Part shown: positions 1-7,192 of the stretch, one piece after another
How the letters are laid out: each line of letters opens with the position of its first letter
Numbering within the stretch: position 1 is the first letter of the stretch
Assembly (NCBI GenBank): GCA_902791335.1
Contig: CADAVL010000006.1
Coordinates: 1-34,041 of the forward strand
Source: Oscillospiraceae bacterium
GTDB taxonomy: Bacteria; Bacillota; Clostridia; Oscillospirales; Acutalibacteraceae
DNA: 34,041 nucleotides
Direction of reading: 5' to 3'
Program-made: the position numbers and the translations under genes
The notes under the pieces: model-generated
The model's database searches: none
What the model saw: the letters and a program-made list of their open reading frames with translations, nothing else
Told to the model about the DNA's origin: nothing

Positions 1-842
1 TCAAAATCCGTGTAAGAAAGGCCAAAGCCGAACGGGAACCACGGCGTTACATTAAAGGAGTCAAAATAGCGGTAGCCAACATAGATCCCCTCGTGATACG
101 GAATGGTCAGGTCATAGAAGTTTTCATTTGTGGGATAATCGCAAAGTGGTGCCCAGGTGGAGGCAAGCTTTCCCGAGGGGGTCACTTCGCCCAAAAGGAC
201 GTCGGCCAAAGCCTCGCCCATTTGCTCGCCGCCCATACCGGCGTTTAAGATCGCCGAAAACGGCTTTTTTAAAAGGTAGTCGATGTCGAACACGCCGCAG
301 GTGTTTAAGACCAATATCACGCGTTCAAAGGCGTCTGTTACCCGATCGACCAGTTCGCGCTCCGTATCGGTAAGCTGAAAGCTGCCGGGCGTGTTTTGAA
401 AGTCAATCCACTCGCCGCTGGAACGACCGATGGAAAGAACGGCCGTTTTTGCGTGTTTTGCGCTGTTTTTGATCAGTTCTTCGGGAATCGGCGCTTCCGG
501 CAGGCTGTTTTTCCACTCTCTGTTATAGCGGTTCCAGTAGCGAAGCTCGCTGTCGTAGCGCGCACTGTTATAGTCGCGGTAATAAGCCGCAACCTCCTCG
601 TCGAACATCACGCCGCGCGCTTTCATGGCATCGTACGGCTGCACGGGCATCACGCCCAAAACGTCGCCCGAACCGGCGCCGCCTTTCAAGCAAAAGTAAA
701 AGGTGCGGCCGAACGCGGCGATCTTTTCATTTTTTGAAAGCGGCAGTGCTTTTTTTCCGCCCTTGGACGGTTCATTTTTTAAAAGCACCATGCTGTCCGC
801 CGAAAGTGCTCTGCAAAGCGCTGATTTTTTATTTTTCGTCAT
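1..842 (-). CDS. Glycoside hydrolase family 3 (beta-glucosidase-like), 3' end cut by window edge
   Basis: The reading frame starts at ATG 842 and stays open for 280 codons to the window edge, so the C-terminal part is missing. An AAAGGAGA ribosome site precedes the start. The translated part matches the GH3 C-terminal (alpha/beta sandwich) domain: SADSMVLLKNE near the N-terminus, a segment around GRSSGEW that carries the likely general acid/base Glu, an NAGMGGEQMGEALADVLLG stretch followed by PSGKLASTW, and YVGYRYFD...PFGFGLSYT at the end. In most GH3 enzymes this domain follows the catalytic barrel. Here it begins the protein, which implies the permuted order known from Ruminococcus and Butyrivibrio beta-glucosidases, with a fibronectin-III-like linker and barrel expected outside the window. 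No signal peptide is visible, so it is probably cytoplasmic and acts on imported oligosaccharides. Substrate cannot be told. Confidence 0.85.
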   Translation of the reverse strand, partial: MTKNKKSALCRALSADSMVLLKNEPSKGGKKALPLSKNEKIAAFGRTFYFCLKGGAGSGDVLGVMPVQPYDAMKARGVMFDEEVAAYYRDYNSARYDSELRYWNRYNREWKNSLPEAPIPEELIKNSAKHAKTAVLSIGRSSGEWIDFQNTPGSFQLTDTERELVDRVTDAFERVILVLNTCGVFDIDYLLKKPFSAILNAGMGGEQMGEALADVLLGEVTPSGKLASTWAPLCDYPTNENFYDLTIPYHEGIYVGYRYFDSFNVTPWFPFGFGLSYTDF

Positions 843-872
843 GAGTGTAACTCTCCTTTGCTGTTTCAATGC

Positions 873-2441
873 TCAGTTGCCGGTGGTGGACGTGCCGGAG
901 GCCGATTGATTATAGACGCTTAAAAGGTCGGACTTATCAATCTTTTCATAGCCTGTAAATTTCGGGAATTTAATCTCGGTAGCCTTGCCGATGTTATCAA
1001 TTTTAATATCGTGGGTGGCTTTCACGGCAATGTCGCCCTCCTTAAACTGCAGCTTTAAGTCGCAGCTCATTTCGGTCTTATAATAATACCCGTTCGAATT
1101 TACATAGCATTTGCCGCTGAATTTATTGACCGTGACCTTGGCGGTGCTGCAGTCGCCGCTGAACTGCTCATAGGGAGAGAAGATCATTTCGAGAAAATCC
1201 ACGCCCTGCTCCGACGACGGCTGTAGACTGAAGGTGTACACCGTGTCGCCGTTTTTTGCGGTGGACGATTTAAGATCCTTCATCATGCCGGGCAGATAAA
1301 TGTCAGCCGGTGTTTTTGCCGCCCCGGAATAAATATTTGTGAAGAAGGTGTTGAAATCCATTTGGCAGTAGATCTTGTGCTGATACATATCACTGCGGTT
1401 ATAATAAGTAGAACCGTCGTAATACATGGCGCTCACATAATCGGCGCCGGCCTTGCCGGAGGATTTATACTTCGTGTTGACCTCCTGCAAAAGCTTTTTG
1501 TTCGTGCCGGAAAAAATACGGTGATAGGAGCGCTCGTATCCGGCGCGCGTTTTTTGCTGGGTAATATCCGAAGTGATCTCGGCCGTCATATTGATATCGT
1601 TCATCATCAGCGATTTATAAAGCGCCGATTGCAGTCCCTGCGCAGTTTCAAGGCTTTCAATCTCGGTGTATTCCTTGTCCTCCGGATCGTAAGGATCCAC
1701 GCTTTTGTCAATGCTTTTATAAGCGGTCGAATAGGATACCGTCACGGTGGAGCTCTCGCCGTCGGCGGTGATTCCGGCTTTGATACGCAGCGATTGCGAG
1801 ATCAGTCTGCCGGATTTGGAAAGCACGTATTCTCCGCTGCCGCCGGTAACATTGATGTCATCCGCCTGACGGTTTTCCGATTGAAAGGCTTCTTCTATGT
1901 ATTTTTTCATGGCGCCGACTTTACAAGTAAAGCTGATCGCCAGCGCATCCTTTTCCTTTGGGTCGGAAATAACACCGGTGCTTAAAGAGGTGTCCTTGAG
2001 GCCGACGGTTTTCATGTCGGCATATGTAACCTTAAAAAACACATCGCGCGACGCACTAGAAACCTCGTCGGCGTCGCGTTTTGTTTTGAGCTTGCCGCCG
2101 TATCGGTCGGTATAGAACCAGCCGTTTTTATAAAAGGTTTCATAGGTTGTGGTGGAACCCATGCCGGTGATGCTGATATCGTCCGACATTTCATATTTCG
2201 ACGTACCAATTGCGGTTTCGCGAATTTCGTCCTTTGTGGTAGTGGCATAAGAATACGATCCAAAGTCGTAATTCATGGATACCGTGTGGGTAAGGTCGGC
2301 GCTTTTTTGCTTGTCCAAAAGGGAAAAAGCCGTGTCGATCTTTTTGGAAATTTCGCTTTCGGAGAGCGTTTTACTGCCGCACCCTGCAAAAAATGAAGTG
2401 CCGAGCACCAAGGCTAAGGCCAAACTGATTGCTTTTTTCAT
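873..2441 (-). CDS. Predicted lipoprotein with two tandem homologous-looking domains
   Basis: This 522-residue protein starts with a lysine-containing hydrophobic signal ending in a lipobox (FAGC, Cys about residue 21), so it should be lipid-anchored outside the membrane. After it come two similar ~230-residue halves. Each begins with a helix-like segment (TAFSLLDKQKSADLTHTVSM and LQSALYKSLMMNDINMTAEI). Each continues with beta-rich Tyr/Ser/Thr-rich strands around a YKNGWFYT or YYDGSTYYN element, and closes with strands ending near EYTEIES or GYEKIDK. The layout resembles LolA/LppX-like or DUF6612-type lipoproteins, but I do not recognise a named family. The gene has a GAGGAC ribosome site, and its stop lies 30 bases before the GH3 start, so the two may be cotranscribed. 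The ~220 bases upstream, back to the Asp23 gene, hold no convincing gene. Confidence 0.75.
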   Translation of the reverse strand: MKKAISLALALVLGTSFFAGCGSKTLSESEISKKIDTAFSLLDKQKSADLTHTVSMNYDFGSYSYATTTKDEIRETAIGTSKYEMSDDISITGMGSTTTYETFYKNGWFYTDRYGGKLKTKRDADEVSSASRDVFFKVTYADMKTVGLKDTSLSTGVISDPKEKDALAISFTCKVGAMKKYIEEAFQSENRQADDINVTGGSGEYVLSKSGRLISQSLRIKAGITADGESSTVTVSYSTAYKSIDKSVDPYDPEDKEYTEIESLETAQGLQSALYKSLMMNDINMTAEITSDITQQKTRAGYERSYHRIFSGTNKKLLQEVNTKYKSSGKAGADYVSAMYYDGSTYYNRSDMYQHKIYCQMDFNTFFTNIYSGAAKTPADIYLPGMMKDLKSSTAKNGDTVYTFSLQPSSEQGVDFLEMIFSPYEQFSGDCSTAKVTVNKFSGKCYVNSNGYYYKTEMSCDLKLQFKEGDIAVKATHDIKIDNIGKATEIKFPKFTGYEKIDKSDLLSVYNQSASGTSTTGN

Positions 2442-2661
2442 AATTTAAAAGTCCTCGTGTTTTTGTGTTTTATAATTGTGCTGTGCCGGGGAATTTGCAG
2501 AAAAACATCCTTCCTAAAAACGACCAGCACAAAAGCCAAAACAACGCCCGAAATAAAGGATATTCCGAGCGCCGTTTATCGTTTTAAAAACGCCGGTGTA
2601 AGTATTCGCACAGTCGGCGAGCATGGAATCTAAAAAGAAGTTCCGGCTCGTTTTCGGCGGC

Positions 2662-3018
2662 TTACGCTTCGGCGGCTTCTTCGCCGTGTGCGACATCGGC
2701 CACGGTGACATTAACTCTGGAGATTACGTTGCCGGTCATATTCTGAAGCTTTGATTTAACATTATTCTGCACCTGCTCCGCAACAAAACGCGCGTCGGAG
2801 CCGTCGTAAACAGAAATATAAATTTCCAAAGCAATCGCATCATTCACGCGAATCACCTTAATGGCGCGCGCGGCGTTTTCCTTTGCGAAAACTTCTTTAA
2901 TGTTGGTGGTTTTGGCAACCAGACCGGCAACGCCCTCAACCTCCAAAGTTGCAACGCTGGCCATTTTGATTACCACGTCGTTGTTGATTTCCAATCCGTA
3001 AGAATTATCTTTATTCAT
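2662..3018 (-). CDS. Asp23/Gls24 family envelope stress response protein
   Basis: The 118-residue product has the family layout: an N-terminal GLEINNDVVIKMASVATLEVEGVAGL segment, a central IALEIYISVYDG strand and a C-terminal VISRVNVTVADV strand, with an acidic Glu/Ala tail. Asp23/Gls24 proteins (YqhY and AmaP partners in Firmicutes) are small cytoplasmic or membrane-associated proteins linked to cell-envelope or lipid homeostasis; the biochemical role is unsettled. A GGAGG site lies 8 bases before the ATG. In Bacillus, yqhY lies shortly downstream of spoIIIAH, between accBC and nusB. The position here, right after spoIIIAH, keeps that synteny without accBC. It is probably transcribed from its own promoter just downstream of the spoIIIAH stop. 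Confidence 0.88.
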   Translation of the reverse strand: MNKDNSYGLEINNDVVIKMASVATLEVEGVAGLVAKTTNIKEVFAKENAARAIKVIRVNDAIALEIYISVYDGSDARFVAEQVQNNVKSKLQNMTGNVISRVNVTVADVAHGEEAAEA

Positions 3019-3168
3019 GATAAGTACCTCCGTAAAACGTCCGCTTGATTTTTTTATTTATCAGCTTTATTTGAGAACTCTTAAAAGCCTTACAAAGCTC
3101 AGTGAAGGCTCAATGCGGCTCCGGTGTTTTTTGAAAAAAACACCCTATCGCGAGTTCTATACATCATC

Positions 3169-3196
3169 ATTATACCACAAACTGAAAAATTAACAA
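3169..3196 (-). promoter_or_regulatory. Candidate sigma-A promoter for the Asp23 gene
   Basis: On the minus strand TTGTTA (3196-3191), a 16-base spacer and TATAAT (3174-3169) form a good vegetative promoter, placed directly after the spoIIIAH stop codon. It would give an untranslated leader of roughly 140 bases. The leader contains an AT-rich hairpin (GGTGTTTTTT/AAAAAACACC, 3122-3144) and a weaker AGCCTT/AAGGCT hairpin further on. Separate promoters make sense, because spoIIIA is sporulation-specific whereas Asp23 proteins are vegetative. Confidence 0.55.
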
Positions 3197-3736
3197 CTAC
3201 TTTACGGTAACAATTTTTATATTCTCCAATTTTATTTTGGTAACGCTTGATACAATGTCCACAATTTGCGCCGACGCGCTTTTTTGCAGCTCATCTTCTG
3301 ACTGTACCACAACACTGCACGAATCGTCGCTCAACACCGCGATCACCTTTTTAAAGCCCTTTGCCGTTACCAAAGACTCAATGGCGCTTTCCTGCTCCAT
3401 GCGATTGGTGATCTTTGTGGTGGTTTCGGCCGCCAGCTTCTTTTGGCTCTCGGTGGATTTTTGATCATTGAGCGTCTTTTTAATGGTTTTCAGCTCCTCC
3501 TCGCGCTGCTGCTCGCGTTCCTTTTTGGCGGTGGTGAAATAATCGTCTTCTGTTACAACGCTTGCATTGGCCACATATTTTGCATTGCCGAGATCCTCGT
3601 CTGCAACGCTGGAGGTTGCCGAATAATCGGTACCGTCGGTCGCATAGCGCACATTCAGCCAAACCGCGGCGCCCAACGCCAGAACCATGGCGACCATAAG
3701 AATTTGTTTTTTTCCGATAATGGTTGTCTTTTTCAT
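3197..3736 (-). CDS. spoIIIAH: Stage III sporulation protein AH
   Basis: The protein has 179 residues; B. subtilis SpoIIIAH has about 218. It starts MKKTTIIGKKQILMVAMV, with one membrane helix at about residues 11-27. An acidic linker, a Lys/Glu-rich charged helix (about 70-110) and a C-terminal ring-forming YscJ/FliF-like domain follow (VTAKGFKKVIAVLSDDSCSVVV to KLENIKIVTVK). SpoIIIAH sits in the mother-cell membrane and binds forespore SpoIIQ across the intermembrane space, forming the feeding-tube channel needed for late forespore gene expression. It is the last gene of the spoIIIA operon, 10 bases after spoIIIAG. The shorter linker relative to Bacillus is typical of clostridial versions. 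Confidence 0.93.
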   Translation of the reverse strand: MKKTTIIGKKQILMVAMVLALGAAVWLNVRYATDGTDYSATSSVADEDLGNAKYVANASVVTEDDYFTTAKKEREQQREEELKTIKKTLNDQKSTESQKKLAAETTTKITNRMEQESAIESLVTAKGFKKVIAVLSDDSCSVVVQSEDELQKSASAQIVDIVSSVTKIKLENIKIVTVK

Positions 3737-3746
3737 CTTTTCTTCC

Positions 3747-4325
3747 TCACTTTACTGTTTGATTATGGGGTCGTCCGGCAATGCTGATGCGGCTTTCGGA
3801 AATATCCAAAAGCACGGCCAGCTGTTGTTTTACGGTTTCGCTGACCGCGGCATTCGCGCCGCTGTCACAAACCACGGCCACACCGCGCACCGTCGGCTCC
3901 TGCCGGGACAAAAGCAGGGGTTGTTCGCCGCTTCCTGTGTTAATTATTATGTACGACTCCTCCAGTTTATCACTGGTTTCGTTTTCAACTGTGCCGCTGA
4001 GCTTGTCGTTTTTGCGCGAATTGGTGGTATTGTTGCGCTCGGTGGCGTAGGTGTATTCCACCGAATTTTCCAAGGTCACCACCACCTCGATATTTTTGTC
4101 GCCGGTGCTTTCGGCAATCAGTTTTTTGATCTTTGATTCCAGCGCACTGCAATATTCCGTGTTGGAAATATCGTCGTCATAAAGCTTTTTGTCGGATTTC
4201 GTGCTGCTTTTCGGCAACAGATCGGATAAAAAAATCAGCGCAATGCCTAAAATCCCTGCAAAGATCAGCACGCGCCGCAATTTTTCGTTGCCGAATATTT
4301 TTGTAAGCGGTTTTTGTTCTGTCAT
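3747..4325 (-). CDS. spoIIIAG: Stage III sporulation protein AG
   Basis: This 192-residue protein has a short cytoplasmic N-terminus, one membrane helix (LRRVLIFAGILGIALIFLSDLL, about residues 16-37) and an extracytoplasmic ring domain with the sequence YCSALESKIKKLIAESTGDKN followed by IEVVVTLENSVEYTYA. The family domain also shows RQEPTVRGVAVVCDSGANA and SRISIAG near the C-terminus. SpoIIIAG forms a large oligomeric ring resembling type III secretion components in the mother-cell/forespore channel. The start codon overlaps the spoIIIAF stop (ATGA), indicating translational coupling. Confidence 0.93.
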   Translation of the reverse strand: MTEQKPLTKIFGNEKLRRVLIFAGILGIALIFLSDLLPKSSTKSDKKLYDDDISNTEYCSALESKIKKLIAESTGDKNIEVVVTLENSVEYTYATERNNTTNSRKNDKLSGTVENETSDKLEESYIIINTGSGEQPLLLSRQEPTVRGVAVVCDSGANAAVSETVKQQLAVLLDISESRISIAGRPHNQTVK

Positions 4326-4789
4326 GTTGATTCCCCCACCTTTACCTTCGCGTCGATCCGAAATTCATTTTTGAGCATTCTTTGAATTTCCGGCGGCCGA
4401 AAACCGCTTTTCAAAAAGACTGTGATTTCACCGATCTCAACACCGTCGTCGGAAGTGCTGTAGTCGATCGTCACCGCATAAAAACCCACCTCTTTTTTCA
4501 AAAGAAACCGCTCGATCCGTGCTTTCAGCACCCCGACCGTTTCTTCCGCCACAGCCACACGGTAATCCTTTTTGCTTTCCGAAGCGGTCGTTTCGGCATC
4601 TCCCCGCACATCGAAGCCGCGAAAACCGCCCGAGCCGATCAACGGCGACAAAATAAGCAACAGCACCACAAAGCTTAAAAGGCTTTTCATGTTGCGGCTC
4701 AAAGTGCGCCGCGGCAAAAGCTTTGCAAAAAAACCAATAAATATTAACGACGTGCAAACCGAAACAAACACCGCTTTTAATTGCTCCAT
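4322..4789 (-). CDS. spoIIIAF: Stage III sporulation protein AF
   Basis: The protein has 155 residues against about 206 in B. subtilis. Two N-terminal membrane helices are visible: LKAVFVSVCTSLIFIGFFAKLL, and SLLSFVVLLLILSPLIG around residues 37-53. They are followed by a soluble domain ending in a ring-building-like fold (VGFYAVTIDYSTSDDGVEIGEITVFLKSG). The C-terminal segment RPPEIQRMLKNEF is characteristic. SpoIIIAF is a membrane component of the SpoIIIA-SpoIIQ channel complex. It lies between spoIIIAE (6 bases away) and spoIIIAG (4-base overlap). Confidence 0.9.
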   Translation of the reverse strand: MEQLKAVFVSVCTSLIFIGFFAKLLPRRTLSRNMKSLLSFVVLLLILSPLIGSGGFRGFDVRGDAETTASESKKDYRVAVAEETVGVLKARIERFLLKKEVGFYAVTIDYSTSDDGVEIGEITVFLKSGFRPPEIQRMLKNEFRIDAKVKVGEST

Positions 4790-4795
4790 TTTTTA

Positions 4796-6001
4796 TTACC
4801 TCCCGATTTGTAAAATAACCAGCGACAGCACAAACGCCGCCGAAACCGACAGCATCAGCGCGATCAGCACGCTGATAGCTGCCGCGCCGACCTCGAAAAG
4901 CCCCACAGCCTCCTGCAGCGACAACATTTTTGAAACGGCGCTTAATATTTTTAATACGATCTTCCAAACGATCAGGCTCACAATGGTGGGCAAAAACAGC
5001 AGACACAGCACCAAAAGCCCCCACGCCGCGGCCGTGGAGCGCAAAAGCTCAATTCCGGCAGTGACCGTCATCAGCGCGTCCGACAGCGCGCCGCCGACCA
5101 CCGGCACCATACTGCCTACAAAATACCGCGTGGTTTTCAGCGTGAGATTATCCGCCGCGCGCCCCACCACGTTCTGAAGACTTAAAAAACCGGTAAAAAG
5201 GGTCATTAAAAGCCCCATGATCCAGTTGATCGCGCTTTTAAAACTTTCGGCAAGCTTTGGCGCGCCGTCCAGCCCCGAAACACCGGCCGTCATGCCAAGG
5301 CAGATATAGCCACCCACCAAAGGCGCCACGGCAAAGGAGGAAAAACTGCTCACCGCCTCGCAGACCGTCAGCATAACGGCGCTGTAGGAGGCCGCAGTAG
5401 AAATTCCGCCCGAAGCCGCTACAATGCCGGCAAATACCGGCACAAACAAAAGCATAAAGCCCGAAGCCGTTTTCATTGCGCCTACAGCGGCGGTGACCGA
5501 GGTCATCATAGGCGTCAGCACCACGCTTGCAAGGCTTAAAATACCGATATATCCGTAAGCGCCGTTCATTTTTAAGCGGTCGGGCGCCGTATTTAAAGTC
5601 ATACAGCAAAGCACCAGCACCGCAGCCGCCGCACCGAGTGCCGCAAGCGGCGCTGAGAAGGTTCCCTTGATGCTCTCAAAAAAGGCGTGAAATGCGTTTT
5701 GAGGCTTTAAATTCAAAAAGCTTTTGTAATCCGTCGGGTCAATGCCGAACTCCTGCAACAGCTTTTTGGTATCGCCGTCAAGATAATCCGAAAGCTTTAA
5801 AAGCTCCGCGCTTTGCGGCAGTTCCGACGCTTTCGGCGCGGCTTTTGTTTCTAAAGGATCTTCCCCCTCAAAAGATGCCCCTGTCTGCGAACCGGTTTTA
5901 AAATTGCCGTTTTCTTCGTCCGAACCTTCGGCACCGGCGGACACACAAAAGCAAAAGGCCGCCAGCAAAAGAGCGATGAACATTACAAATCTTTTTTTCA
6001 C
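4796..6001 (-). CDS. spoIIIAE: Stage III sporulation protein AE
   Basis: At 401 residues this is close to B. subtilis SpoIIIAE (399). An N-terminal signal peptide (KKRFVMFIALLLAAFCFC, cleaved after Ala-Gly-Ala) is followed by a Glu/Gly-rich linker. A conserved region LLKLSDYLDGDTKKLLQEFG follows, and then about seven to eight hydrophobic segments from residue 115 to the end. It is the largest polytopic membrane protein of the SpoIIIA complex and may be the transport core. Its start overlaps the spoIIIAD stop by four bases (ATGA). Confidence 0.94.
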   Translation of the reverse strand: MKKRFVMFIALLLAAFCFCVSAGAEGSDEENGNFKTGSQTGASFEGEDPLETKAAPKASELPQSAELLKLSDYLDGDTKKLLQEFGIDPTDYKSFLNLKPQNAFHAFFESIKGTFSAPLAALGAAAAVLVLCCMTLNTAPDRLKMNGAYGYIGILSLASVVLTPMMTSVTAAVGAMKTASGFMLLFVPVFAGIVAASGGISTAASYSAVMLTVCEAVSSFSSFAVAPLVGGYICLGMTAGVSGLDGAPKLAESFKSAINWIMGLLMTLFTGFLSLQNVVGRAADNLTLKTTRYFVGSMVPVVGGALSDALMTVTAGIELLRSTAAAWGLLVLCLLFLPTIVSLIVWKIVLKILSAVSKMLSLQEAVGLFEVGAAAISVLIALMLSVSAAFVLSLVILQIGR

Positions 6002-6390
6002 GACGTCCCCACCATTTTCGATACAGTTTCAATTAAGGTGATCATTAAAGGCATGGAAAGCACGGCCAGCGTGACCCTGCCGCAAAGCTCAATTTTTGAG
6101 GCCAAAGAGGTCTGTCCGAAATCGTTGCAGATATCCGAGGCAAACTGCGTAAGATAGCAAATACCGAGGGATTTTATCATGATGCTTAAATACTCTTTTT
6201 TTATTCCGCTATTATATACAAGCGATTTCAGCTGTTCGATCACCGGCGTAAATTTCGATAAAACCGCCAGAAGGATCACGCACCCTGCGGCAATGGAAAC
6301 CAAAAGCCCCAATTCGGGTCGGTATTGCTTCACCACCAGCACAAGCACGCAGGAGATCAATCCAACAGCAATGATTCCGTAGACCGACAT
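5998..6390 (-). CDS. spoIIIAD: Stage III sporulation protein AD
   Basis: This 130-residue protein (about 133 in Bacillus) has four hydrophobic segments: YGIIAVGLISCVLVLVV, LGLLVSIAAGCVILLAVL, a central LGICYLTQFASDICNDFG region typical of the family, and VTLAVLSMPLMITLIETV at the end. SpoIIIAD is an integral membrane subunit of the mother-cell channel and is homologous to SpoIIIAC in its C-terminal half. It begins one base after spoIIIAC ends, and its stop overlaps spoIIIAE. Confidence 0.93.
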   Translation of the reverse strand: MSVYGIIAVGLISCVLVLVVKQYRPELGLLVSIAAGCVILLAVLSKFTPVIEQLKSLVYNSGIKKEYLSIMIKSLGICYLTQFASDICNDFGQTSLASKIELCGRVTLAVLSMPLMITLIETVSKMVGTS

Positions 6391-6391
6391 T

Positions 6392-6595
6392 TTATAAATT
6401 AAAGGTGGATTTGATGGTATTGAACAAATCCCCTATTTTGCCAACGATCATCAGCATGACCACGATCAGTCCGGCAAGCGTGGTGAGCATTGCCTGTTCC
6501 TGGCGCCCGGAGCGGTCCAACAGCTGATACAGCACCGCCACGATAATGCCGATCGCCGCTACTTTAAAAACAAAATCAACGTCCAAACCTGTCAC
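6392..6595 (-). CDS. spoIIIAC: Stage III sporulation protein AC
   Basis: This 67-residue protein has the same length as B. subtilis SpoIIIAC (68) and aligns with it from the first residues (TGLDVDFVFKVAAIGIIVA against GVDVNVIFQIAGVGIVVA). Two membrane helices are visible, joined by a short polar LLDRSGRQEQA loop. The GTG start is supported by this alignment rather than by the ribosome site, since AGGAT directly abuts the GTG. It is a small channel subunit with spoIIIAD next in the operon. A 135-base non-coding stretch separates it from spoIIIAB, unusual in this otherwise tightly packed operon. Confidence 0.92.
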   Translation of the reverse strand: MTGLDVDFVFKVAAIGIIVAVLYQLLDRSGRQEQAMLTTLAGLIVVMLMIVGKIGDLFNTIKSTFNL

Positions 6596-6730
6596 ATCCT
6601 ATCTTACTCTTTTAAAAACACGCAGAAGCCAAAACAAAGATCGCCGTTAAGATCTTGAAAGTCCCAAAAGCACCGCCGTAAAAATCAGGAGAAAAGCTCC
6701 GGCAAAGTTACCGCGCCGAACCGAAAAATC

Positions 6731-7192
6731 CTACAGTGCAAGCAAGGCCGCAGAAAGGCCGAACAGCACACCGAGCGTTTTATAAAGCCTGCCTTTTTGC
6801 TGATATTCCGCCTCGGCCGCCGTCTTTTGCTGCGCAACCCTTTCGGCGTAGCCTTCGCAATAAAACAGCTGCCCCTCGGTGTCGGTTTTTCCAAGACCGT
6901 TTATAAATTCCGCTGCCACAAGGCGGTCACTGTCACACAAGCGCTCGAAATTCCTGCCCAACGGCTCAAATTGCGGCTCTTCAAATAGGCGGTTTTGCAG
7001 CCGACCCTGCTCCTCGCCCGAAAAGCGAATGCCGTCGCCCACCGCTCTTATATACCGTTCAAGCAAGGAAAGCTTTTGAACCCTCGCATAAAGCGTCGCG
7101 GATTTCAACAGACCGAACACAGTTGACGCGATCACCACGATCGCCGCACCCAATAGACGAATCAAGCACTTCACCGACCTTTCGTATTTCAT
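6731..7192 (-). CDS. spoIIIAB: Stage III sporulation protein AB
   Basis: Up to 153 residues; B. subtilis has 171. The core starts with IRLLGAAIVVIASTVFGLLKSATLYARVQ, shown here as IRLLGAAIVVIASTVFGL and onward, matching the conserved N-terminal membrane helix. A soluble helical domain follows and a second hydrophobic segment (KTLGVLFGLSAALLAL) closes the protein. It is an SpoIIIA-complex protein related in fold to type II secretion GspF. The ATG at 7192 has no ribosome site. GTG 7174 (AAAGG three bases away) or TTG 7165, which would give MIRLLGA like Bacillus MLKLLGA, are alternative starts. The N-terminal region overlaps the 3' end of spoIIIAA in another frame by 107-134 bases. Confidence 0.88.
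   Translation of the reverse strand: MKYERSVKCLIRLLGAAIVVIASTVFGLLKSATLYARVQKLSLLERYIRAVGDGIRFSGEEQGRLQNRLFEEPQFEPLGRNFERLCDSDRLVAAEFINGLGKTDTEGQLFYCEGYAERVAQQKTAAEAEYQQKGRLYKTLGVLFGLSAALLAL

Noticed and set aside
396..737. Plus-strand open frame opposite the GH3 gene
   Set aside because: It is the antisense shadow of a clear coding frame and lacks any protein-like pattern.
2442..2661. Hydrophobic open stretch (GISFISGVVLAFVLVVF) downstream of the Asp23 gene
   Set aside because: It would fit a DUF2273-type small membrane protein often found near Asp23 genes, but there is no start codon and a stop lies directly before it. At most it is a decayed remnant.
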